Shown here piece by piece: positions 23,584 through 30,752 of a stretch of 64,000 bases of DNA. The first letter of the stretch is position 1, and each line of letters opens with the position of its first letter. Both the position numbers and the translations under genes were made by a program. The DNA is from JAIQFF01 sp963725615 (lineage in GTDB: Bacteria > Acidobacteriota > Terriglobia > Terriglobales > Acidobacteriaceae): the NCBI GenBank assembly GCA_963725615.1, contig CAVRZO010000011.1, positions 124,001-188,000 on the forward strand, written 5' to 3'. The notes under the pieces are model-generated. The model ran no database searches. It saw nothing but the letters and a program-made list of their open reading frames with translations, and was not told the origin of the DNA.

Positions 23584-24831
23584 ATGCTGCAAGCCTTCAT
23601 CATAACTTTGCGCGAGGGAGTAGAAGCCGCGCTCATTGTCGGCATCACCCTGGCCTATCTGACCAAGATTGGGCGTCCTGAGCTGCGCAAATCGGTCTTC
23701 GCCGCCCTGATCGCCGCCTTTGTCGGCAGCATCGGCATCGCCATCCTGTTGTCGCGCACCCAGTGGAATCAGGACATTTTCGAGGGCTGGATCATGCTGA
23801 TCGCCGCCTTCTTTGTCGTTACCATGATCATTTTCATGATGAAGACGGGTCGCGCGCTCAAGGGACAAATCGAAGGCAAGGTCAGCCTTCTGGCCGGGCG
23901 CAATGCCAGGTTTGGCCTGTTTCTATTCGTCTTTCTAATGGTGTTGCGCGAGGGCGTGGAAACCGTCCTCATTCTGGGGGCGGTCTCGCTGAATTCAAGT
24001 GAACTGCTCAGCTTCCTGGGCACGTTGTCGGGCGTAATCGTCGCCATCCTGTTTGGCGTGATGTTCGTGAAGGGCAGTGTGCGGATCAATCTGCAGAAGT
24101 TCTTTCGGGTCACGACTGCGATTCTGTTCTTCGTAGCGGCGCAGTTGATCATCTCTGGCCTGCACGAGCTATCTGAAAACGGAGTGCTGCCCTCCTCGCG
24201 CGAGGAGATGGCGCTGATCGGCCCCATCGTTCGCAATGACTTGTTCTTCTTCATCACCATCGTCGCGTTGGCGGCGCTGATGGTGCTGTTCGAGGTCAAG
24301 CGCCGCCAACCCGAGGCCCTTCCCGATTCTTCAGCCGAGCGCCGCAAGGCCCTGTGGAGCGCCCGCCGTGAACGCCTGTGGATGGTCTCGGTGTACGCCA
24401 GTTCGTTCCTATTTATCGTGATGGTCACCGCGGAATTCATCTACGCCAAGAGCGTCAGCGCACTGTCGCCTGCGACAGAAGTGACTTTCCAGGGCGGACA
24501 AGTGAGTATTCCCCTTGCCCAGGTCGCAGATGGCGACCTCCATCGTTTCGAGGCCAAAGAAAACGGGACCGCAGTTCGCTTCTGGCTCTACCAGAAGCCA
24601 GATGGCAAGGTTGCCACCGTATTCGACGCATGCCAGATTTGCGGACCGGTTGGCTTCTACAAGGGACCAAACGGCGTAGTTTGCAAGAACTGCGCGGCGC
24701 CGATCAACGGACAATCGGTGGGCACGGCGGGTGGCTGCAATCCGATTCCGCTGCGCGCTGAACAAACCGCCGACGCCGTCGTCATACGAGAGACGGATAT
24801 CGCGGCAGGCGCTCACATTTTCCAACCATAA
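23584..24831 (+). CDS. FTR1-family iron permease with DUF2318 C-terminal domain
   Basis: A 415-residue inner-membrane protein. The N-terminal 270 residues form a seven-helix FTR1/EfeU-type permease with both iron-binding motifs, REGVE at 10-14 and REGVE at 122-126. After a last membrane helix (about 275-295) comes an outer domain with VFDACQICGPVGFY (C350, C353), VVCKNC and GGCNPIPL, the pattern of DUF2318 (FetM-type proteins). The fused form is known from FetM and P19 loci. Two permeases and an ATPase follow, spaced 2, -4 and 1 bases, so the four form one operon. The product probably moves iron across the inner membrane. Confidence 0.93.
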   Translation: MLQAFIITLREGVEAALIVGITLAYLTKIGRPELRKSVFAALIAAFVGSIGIAILLSRTQWNQDIFEGWIMLIAAFFVVTMIIFMMKTGRALKGQIEGKVSLLAGRNARFGLFLFVFLMVLREGVETVLILGAVSLNSSELLSFLGTLSGVIVAILFGVMFVKGSVRINLQKFFRVTTAILFFVAAQLIISGLHELSENGVLPSSREEMALIGPIVRNDLFFFITIVALAALMVLFEVKRRQPEALPDSSAERRKALWSARRERLWMVSVYASSFLFIVMVTAEFIYAKSVSALSPATEVTFQGGQVSIPLAQVADGDLHRFEAKENGTAVRFWLYQKPDGKVATVFDACQICGPVGFYKGPNGVVCKNCAAPINGQSVGTAGGCNPIPLRAEQTADAVVIRETDIAAGAHIFQP

Positions 24832-24833
24832 AC

Positions 24834-26090
24834 ATGTTCTTGCGCCTACTCTACGAATCTTTCCGGCGGCAGAAGCGGCGCAAGCTCCTCGCTGGGATCG
24901 CCATCATGCTGGGCGTAGGTGTCGCCACCGCGATGATCGCGGTCGCCACTGACATTGGCGATAAGATCAGCCGTGAGTTGCGCACCTACGGCGCAAACCT
25001 GATCGTCACTCCCCAGGAAGACACCCTGGACGTCGAAATTGGCGGGGTAAATCTGAAGCCGCCCAGCGACGGTGCCTACCTCAATGAAGAGGACTTGCCA
25101 AAAATCAGAGGCATGTTCTGGAGAAATAATATCGTGGGTTTCTCTCCCATGTTGCCGGTGAGCATAAATCTGAGCGGCGAAAACAAGCTGACGCTGCTCG
25201 GGACTTATTTCGCCCAGCACGTTGTATTTGGAAAGCAGGATTTCGTCACCGGAGTTCGCACCACGCATCCCTGGTGGAAAGTACAAGGCGCATGGCCCGA
25301 CGACAGCTCGGAGGACGTCCTGCTCGGCCAACATCTGGCTACAAGACTTAACCGGACTCCGGGCCAGGAGATTGAAATCGCAGGCCAGTCGCGACGGATT
25401 GCCGGCATTCTCTCGACTGGCGGAGCCGAAGATGATCAGATCGTCGGGCCTCTCGGGCTCGCTCAGCAGATTCTCGGCAAGCCCGGTGCCGTCCGCCGCA
25501 TCTACGTCAGCGCCGTGACTAAGCCCGAAGATGACTTTGCCCGCCGCGATCCGAAAAGCATGTCGCCTGCGATGTACGACCGCTGGTACTGCTCTCCGTA
25601 TGCGCAGTCCATCGCTTTCCAGTTGCAGGAAGCAATACCGCACTCGCACGCCGAGCAGATTCGCCAGGTAGCACAGAACGAAGGCACCGTGCTGTCGCGC
25701 ATCCAGGGGCTCATGCTCCTGATTACACTTGCGGCATTGCTGGCCTCGGCACTGGCAGTTTCCGCTTCGATGGCAACCTCGGTGATCGAGCGGCGCAGCG
25801 AAGTCGGCCTGATGAAAGCTCTGGGCGCCGGCAATCTCGCGGTGGGAACCCTGTTTTTTGCCGAGGCTACGCTGTTGGCCTTGCTGGCAGGGGCGGTGGG
25901 CTTTGCTGGAGGAGTGCTCCTGGCTAGCCAGATCGGGCATTCCATCTTCGCTTCGCAGATCACAGTCCAGCCGGTGTTGTTGCCAGTGATTCTGACTATC
26001 GCCGTGCTGGTGACGTTCGTCGGCAGCGCGGCCGCGATTCGGCGTGCGGTAAAGTTTGATCCAGTTTACGCACTGCGAGGTGACGCGTGA
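24834..26090 (+). CDS. FtsX/MacB-like ABC transporter permease
   Basis: A 418-residue MacB-type permease: one N-terminal helix (about 16-38), a large outer domain (about 40-285) and three C-terminal helices (about 293-315, 340-365 and 382-405). MATSVIERRSEVGLMKALGAG before the second helix is the FtsX signature. Its MFLRLL start is shared with the next gene (MFLRML), so the two are paralogues that probably form a heterodimer with the ATPase. FTR1-linked FtsX permease pairs occur in P19-type iron loci, where they are thought to move electrons, thiols or substrate rather than export a toxin; that is knowledge of the family, not shown here. Confidence 0.9.
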   Translation: MFLRLLYESFRRQKRRKLLAGIAIMLGVGVATAMIAVATDIGDKISRELRTYGANLIVTPQEDTLDVEIGGVNLKPPSDGAYLNEEDLPKIRGMFWRNNIVGFSPMLPVSINLSGENKLTLLGTYFAQHVVFGKQDFVTGVRTTHPWWKVQGAWPDDSSEDVLLGQHLATRLNRTPGQEIEIAGQSRRIAGILSTGGAEDDQIVGPLGLAQQILGKPGAVRRIYVSAVTKPEDDFARRDPKSMSPAMYDRWYCSPYAQSIAFQLQEAIPHSHAEQIRQVAQNEGTVLSRIQGLMLLITLAALLASALAVSASMATSVIERRSEVGLMKALGAGNLAVGTLFFAEATLLALLAGAVGFAGGVLLASQIGHSIFASQITVQPVLLPVILTIAVLVTFVGSAAAIRRAVKFDPVYALRGDA

Positions 26091-27238
26091 ACGCGCCCGA
26101 CACAGGCCGCGTCGCTCGACGCCGCGCCGCCTCACCCCATACTTCGATGTTCCTGCGCATGCTAGTGCGTGCCGCCGTCCTGCGGCGCGGCCGTGCCGCG
26201 TCTGCCTTGCTGGCGATGGTGGTCGCTGCCGCTGTTGCCACCGCCATGCTCAACCTCTATGTGGATGTGCAAGCCAAGCTGGGCAGCGAGTTTCGGAAAT
26301 ACGGCGCCAATATCGTGGTGATCGCCAAGGATGGGCAGAACTTGCCGACCGATACTCTCTCGACCGTAAGATCTGTTCTCGGTACGAATGGAATCGCAGT
26401 GCCCTTCGCGTATGCCGTCGCCCGCACCGCAGATGGCCACTCGGTGGTCGTCGCGGGAACGGACTTCGAACAGGTGCAAGAATTGGACAGCACCTGGTGG
26501 TCGGTAACTGATTGGCCGAAAGCATCTCACGATGCCCTGGTTGGCACCCGGGCGGTCAGCGTCGTCGGCGCAGCAGGCAAGCCGTTCGACCTCAGCCTTC
26601 AGGGTCGCACGATTCGTCTGACTCCGGTGGGCACCTTGAAGACTGGCGCGGCAGAAGATAGTCGGGTTTTCGTATCACTCGCCGATTTTACGGATTGGAC
26701 CCATGTGCCGTATTCCACGGTTGAAATATCGGCTTCGGGTTCGCCGCAAGAGATCGGCGCCATCATCCAGCGGCTCGAACAAGCTCTTCCCGGATCCGAC
26801 GTCCACCCGGTCCGGCAGGTCACAGAGGGCGAAGCCAATGTTTTGGGCAAAATGCGGTCTACCCTCCTCGTAGCTGCCATTCTGATCATTCTCACCGCCG
26901 CGGTGTGCGTGCTTTCCACTTTGACGGGGTGGGTCTCCGATCGCCGCCGCGACTTTGCCCTCATGAAAGCCCTGGGTGCTTCCGGCAGGATGCTTCAGAG
27001 TTTCTTCGCCGCCGAAGCCGCCGCCCTGGGTGCGATCGGTTCGATAATAGGATTTGCTATCGGGGTCGGAGTCGCCATCTGGATCGGCAGGGCGAATTTT
27101 CATGCCCCGGTGAGTCCGCGCCTGAGCGTGTTGCCGGTGGTTCTGGTGGGTGGAATAGTCATCGCCCTCGTCGCCGCGATTGTGCCAATATCTCTGCTCC
27201 GGCGGGTTCAACCTGCTACCATCCTGAGGGGAGAATGA
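26087..27238 (+). CDS. FtsX/MacB-like ABC transporter permease (second)
   Basis: A 383-residue paralogue of the preceding permease with the same layout: an N-terminal helix, an outer domain of about 210 residues and three terminal helices. TGWVSDRRRDFALMKALGASG is the FtsX signature. GTG 26087 overlaps the upstream stop by four bases; ATG 26147 (MFLRML) is an alternative start that would drop a 20-residue basic extension. It lies one base before the ATPase gene, completing the FTR1-permease-permease-ATPase operon. Confidence 0.9.
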   Translation: MNAPDTGRVARRRAASPHTSMFLRMLVRAAVLRRGRAASALLAMVVAAAVATAMLNLYVDVQAKLGSEFRKYGANIVVIAKDGQNLPTDTLSTVRSVLGTNGIAVPFAYAVARTADGHSVVVAGTDFEQVQELDSTWWSVTDWPKASHDALVGTRAVSVVGAAGKPFDLSLQGRTIRLTPVGTLKTGAAEDSRVFVSLADFTDWTHVPYSTVEISASGSPQEIGAIIQRLEQALPGSDVHPVRQVTEGEANVLGKMRSTLLVAAILIILTAAVCVLSTLTGWVSDRRRDFALMKALGASGRMLQSFFAAEAAALGAIGSIIGFAIGVGVAIWIGRANFHAPVSPRLSVLPVVLVGGIVIALVAAIVPISLLRRVQPATILRGE

Positions 27239-27239
27239 C

Positions 27240-28466
27240 ATGATCAAGCTTAGCCATGTCAGCCGCCTGTATCCGGCCCGGGCCGAGAGCAATGGCGGCG
27301 TCATCCGTGCACTGGATGACATTTCTCTCGAGGTCGCACCCGGCGAGTGGCTGGCCGTGATGGGCCCCTCCGGTTCGGGCAAATCCACACTGGTCAACCT
27401 GATCGGATGCCTCGATCGCCCCAATTCGGGCGAAATCTGGCTCGACAAAGAAGATGTCGCCAGGATTTCCACCCAGGATTTGAACCGGGCCCGGGCGGAA
27501 AAAGTCGGCTTCATCTTCCAGCAATTCCATCTCATTCCCTATCTCACGGCGCTCGAAAACGTGATGCTGGCGCAATATTTTCACAGCATGACCGACGAAC
27601 AGGAGGCGCTCGCGGCCCTGGCCCACGTGGGCTTGAAAGATCGTGCCCATCATCTGCCTGCCCAGCTGTCCGGCGGAGAGCAGCAGCGGGTCTGCATCGC
27701 TCGCGCCCTGATCAACGATCCCAAAATCGTTCTGGCCGACGAGCCCACTGGAAATCTGGATGCGGTCAACGAAGAGATCGTTCTGCGCCTGCTCCGCGAA
27801 CTGCATCGCCAGGGACGCACCATCGTGATGGTCACGCATGATCCGGTCGTCGCCCGCCTGGCCGATCGCCGCATCGAACTGCACCACGGCAAGATTGCCG
27901 ATCAGGAAGTTTTCGCCATGGCCGACGAGGAGCAGTTTGACGAAGTCCTCGAAGAACTATGGGCGGTCGAGGAGCACGGCGAGATTGCCGAAATCGAACG
28001 CATGGAAGTTCACGGCGCGCTTCCGGTCAGCATCGCGGTCGAGAAGATGACGGCTCTCGGCCTGCTCACCACCCGGCCGCACCCGCCGGAAGTGCATAAT
28101 CACAAGCCGTTCGTGAACCCGTGTCACGATGCTCTCAAGCCTGCGGGCGTCTCCACCGGCGACGGCAGCATGATCGTGGAGTTCACTCCACGCGGCCGTT
28201 TGCGCGCCGCTGACATAATCCGCAGGCACCGCCTGGCCGAGCGCCTCTTCACCGACAGCCTGGCCCTCGACAGCGAATCAGAAATTGAGCAGCAGGCCTG
28301 CAAGTTCGAGCACATCCTCTCGCCCGAAGCCACGGACAAGATCTGCAGCTTTCTCGGTCATCCCCGCACCTGTCCCCACGGCGCACCCATCCCGCTCGGG
28401 CCTTGCTGTGAGCGCGATCTGGCGACCCCGACCCAGGGACAGGCGCAGGCTTCGCGCTTCAAGTAA
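27240..28466 (+). CDS. ABC transporter ATPase fused to a DtxR-type metal-sensing domain
   Basis: A 408-residue fusion. Residues 1-225 are a LolD/MacB-type ATPase: Walker A GPSGSGKS (42-49), Q-loop Q94/Q95, signature LSGGEQQR (143-150), Walker B IVLADEPT (163-170), H200. Residues about 230-390 look like the iron-dependent repressor DtxR. The segment 326-358 (IIRRHRLAERLFTD, then ACKFEHILS) closely follows DtxR around its metal sites: H330, E334, C354, E357 and H358 match DtxR H79, E83, C102, E105 and H106, and CPHGAPIP follows. DtxR H98 is Glu350 here. The HTH-like stretch (about 232-277) is degenerate. The fusion suggests ATPase activity gated by metal, inferred only. It is last in the iron operon. 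Confidence 0.9.
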   Translation: MIKLSHVSRLYPARAESNGGVIRALDDISLEVAPGEWLAVMGPSGSGKSTLVNLIGCLDRPNSGEIWLDKEDVARISTQDLNRARAEKVGFIFQQFHLIPYLTALENVMLAQYFHSMTDEQEALAALAHVGLKDRAHHLPAQLSGGEQQRVCIARALINDPKIVLADEPTGNLDAVNEEIVLRLLRELHRQGRTIVMVTHDPVVARLADRRIELHHGKIADQEVFAMADEEQFDEVLEELWAVEEHGEIAEIERMEVHGALPVSIAVEKMTALGLLTTRPHPPEVHNHKPFVNPCHDALKPAGVSTGDGSMIVEFTPRGRLRAADIIRRHRLAERLFTDSLALDSESEIEQQACKFEHILSPEATDKICSFLGHPRTCPHGAPIPLGPCCERDLATPTQGQAQASRFK

Positions 28467-28468
28467 GC

Positions 28469-29296
28469 ATGACGCCCCCTCGACGACCTTGCATCGGCGT
28501 ATTTGATTCCGGCTTTGGTGGACTGACCGTCCTCAAAGAACTGATCGCGCTAGCGCCCGAGGCTGACTACATCTACTTCGGGGACACGGCGCGACTGCCC
28601 TACGGTTCGAAGTCAGCCGAAACCGTCGCCCGATACGCCATCGGCGCGGCGCAATATCTTGAGCAGCACGGTGCCCAGATGCTGGTGATTGCCTGCAACA
28701 CGGCCACGGCGTTGGCTCTCGACCGAATCAAGCAAACGTCGAGCGTTCCTGTGGTGGGCGTCGTGGAGCCCGGCGCTGCCCGCGCCGCTGCGGTCAGCCA
28801 GGTTCGGCGCGTGGTGGTGATCGGCACCGAAGCGACGGTGAGCAGCCATGCCTACGCGAGAGCCTTGCAGGCCCAGGGCGTTGAGGCCACGGAGAAGGCC
28901 TGTCCGCTGTTCGTGCCGCTGGTGGAAGAAGGGTGGTCGGAACACACGGTTGCCGAACAGGTGGCCCGGATCTATCTCGACCAGGCATTTACCGGCGACT
29001 TCAAATCGGCGGACGTTCTGGTGCTGGGGTGCACTCACTATCCGCTGCTGAAACCCCTGTTGCAGAAGCTGGTACCAGACCACGTGACTATCGTCGACTC
29101 TGCCGACTCCACGGCCCGCGTGGTCAGCGATTTGCTTCGCAAGGGCTTGCCGAAGCTTTCTTCCGCAGTCGAACGCCGGCGGACACCTCGCCTGAAATTC
29201 TTTGTGACCGATTCAGTGGAGAAGTTCCGCCGTATGGGCGCGCAGTTTCTGGGCAGTCCAATTGAAGATGTAGAGCACGTCGAACTCAAAGAGTAG
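28469..29296 (+). CDS. murI: Glutamate racemase
   Basis: This 275-residue cytosolic enzyme converts L- to D-glutamate for peptidoglycan. The two catalytic cysteines are C76 in VIACNTAT and C188 in VLGCTHYPLL; D13 in VFDSGFGGLT and the FGDTARLPYG loop are also present. Length is normal. The ATG lies 2 bases after the stop of the ABC-DtxR fusion, so it may be co-transcribed with the iron operon, though the functions are unrelated. Confidence 0.97.
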   Translation: MTPPRRPCIGVFDSGFGGLTVLKELIALAPEADYIYFGDTARLPYGSKSAETVARYAIGAAQYLEQHGAQMLVIACNTATALALDRIKQTSSVPVVGVVEPGAARAAAVSQVRRVVVIGTEATVSSHAYARALQAQGVEATEKACPLFVPLVEEGWSEHTVAEQVARIYLDQAFTGDFKSADVLVLGCTHYPLLKPLLQKLVPDHVTIVDSADSTARVVSDLLRKGLPKLSSAVERRRTPRLKFFVTDSVEKFRRMGAQFLGSPIEDVEHVELKE

Positions 29297-29334
29297 TGAC
29301 ATGTTCGTTTGATGTTTGGAGCTCTTTGAAATTC

Positions 29335-29374
29335 GTGCAAAAGCAAAAGCGGCCGCGAAATTCGCGTCCGCTTT
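29335..29374 (-). terminator. Rho-independent terminator of the TonB-like gene
   Basis: Read on the minus strand, the stem AAAGCGG-x-CGCGA pairs with TCGCG-x-CCGCTTT (29346-29374) and is followed by TTTTGCTTTTGC. It lies 15 bases after the stop at 29389. It may also stop murI transcripts from the other side. Confidence 0.6.
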
Positions 29375-29388
29375 CAGCAAGAACGAGA

Positions 29389-30387
29389 TTAGTAGAGCCG
29401 GAAGCTCACTTCGACGTTGATCTGTACCGCCACCGGCTTCCCGTCTTTCATGGCCGGCTCAAACTTCCAGGTCTTGACGGCTTCGATGGCCTTCTCGTCC
29501 AGTCCCAGGCCAAGACTTCGGGCTACACGAATATCTCGCGGCCTGCCATCGGGTCCGACCACCAGCCAAAGAACACACGTGCCCTGGTACTTCGCTTTGC
29601 GCGCTTCTTCCGAATATTCCGGATCGGGTTGATAGGTCACTCGTGGCGCGCTCACTCCACCGCCGACGCGGAACACTCCGCCGCCGACACCACCGCCACG
29701 GCCTTCACCCACACCGGGACCTGTACCTACGCCGACGCCGCCACCCGAGCCTGAACCTATACCACCGCCAGAACCAGTTCCGTTCGAAGGAGGTCCCGAG
29801 GGCAGACGCGACATCGGGTCGCCCAGATTCGGCAGGTTGTTCGAAGCTAGCTTGACCTGCGGAGGAACGACAACCGTAGGTTCAGCCGTCAGCTTGGGAT
29901 TGTCGTTTCGCACCACCACCATCGGAGGCGTGATCTGCTCCATCGACTGCTTGGGCAGTTTGCCCTTGGGCGCCTGGAACTTGTCGCGATCGCCGCCACC
30001 ACCGCCGCCACCCGAGACGGTCTTCGCCGGCTCCAACGGAGGAATATCGTCGGGAGAAACCAGCGTAATGGCCTCGTGCGCTTTCACTATCGGCTCCACC
30101 ATTCGCCGTCCCAGAAGCGTCAGGCCGACGATGGCTGCGATTGCCAGCAAGTGCAGGGCGGTAGTTCCCCAAAACCCGTTTTTCTTGTAATCGTAGAAGC
30201 CCCAAATATCCTTGACCGGAACCGGCTTCGAAGTCAGCACCAGCGGGGGCAATTTTTTAGGAAAGAAAAATTCGTCCAGGTTCTGAAACAGAGACTTCCA
30301 TAGCGGCTCTTCGAGAACGCTTTTCGACAGCAACAAATTCAGTTCGGGTTCGGCTTCGCCGCGGGGTTTGACGTCAAGTGTTGGCAT
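29389..30387 (-). CDS. TonB-family energy transducer
   Basis: A 332-residue protein. It has an N-terminal cytoplasmic part (about 1-70, with EEPLWKSLFQNLDEFFFPKKLPP), a single membrane helix (72-94), a long Gly/Pro-rich periplasmic linker (GGGGGGGD; GSGSGGGVGVGTGPG) and a C-terminal TonB domain (about 250-332; PDPEYSEEARKAKYQGT, TWKFEPAMKDGKPV). It would pass proton-motive energy to an outer-membrane receptor, as in other Acidobacteriota TonB proteins. The unusually long N-terminal region before the helix differs from enterobacterial TonB. It diverges from ileS. Confidence 0.88.
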   Translation of the reverse strand: MPTLDVKPRGEAEPELNLLLSKSVLEEPLWKSLFQNLDEFFFPKKLPPLVLTSKPVPVKDIWGFYDYKKNGFWGTTALHLLAIAAIVGLTLLGRRMVEPIVKAHEAITLVSPDDIPPLEPAKTVSGGGGGGGDRDKFQAPKGKLPKQSMEQITPPMVVVRNDNPKLTAEPTVVVPPQVKLASNNLPNLGDPMSRLPSGPPSNGTGSGGGIGSGSGGGVGVGTGPGVGEGRGGGVGGGVFRVGGGVSAPRVTYQPDPEYSEEARKAKYQGTCVLWLVVGPDGRPRDIRVARSLGLGLDEKAIEAVKTWKFEPAMKDGKPVAVQINVEVSFRLY

Positions 30388-30752
30388 AGTTAACCCGAAT
30401 TCGGCTTTCTCTACGCGTCAGCCTATCTTATAACTGGATGAGCACACTAGCTGCCAAGTTGCTCGGAGGCCCGAATACTTTAGTTACTCCATTCCTCGCA
30501 ACCGGCGCTGTCCGGTACACGCTTCCCCAGCTCTTTAGATGCTGCGTTAAGGCAAACGTTACCCTGTCAAAATTGTACACGTTTCCGCGGTCTTTCTGAC
30601 AGTGCTTTTGCAACTCCAGGCAGCGCCCAAATCAGGTTCGCAGACGGTCGATTCCGGCCAGCGTTTTCGCGGGCTTCGGCCCCGGTCAATGGACGTTCCT
30701 TCCGCCGCTCCCTATAATGAAAAAAATCAATCATTTGGGAGAAACCAACCGA
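30388..30752. other. Divergent region between the TonB-like gene and ileS
   Basis: The 365 bases hold the ileS promoter near the right end. No small gene or T-box-like structure was recognised. On the minus strand, TACAAT next to TTTTGACA (around 30560-30580) is a possible TonB promoter, but its -35 partner is poor. Confidence 0.4.
30690..30718 (+). promoter_or_regulatory. Sigma-70 promoter of ileS
   Basis: -35 TGGACG (30690-30695), a 17-base spacer and a perfect -10 TATAAT (30713-30718). The -10 overlaps an ATG at 30717, so transcripts starting near 30725 would exclude that ATG, supporting GTG 30753 as the real start. Confidence 0.6.
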
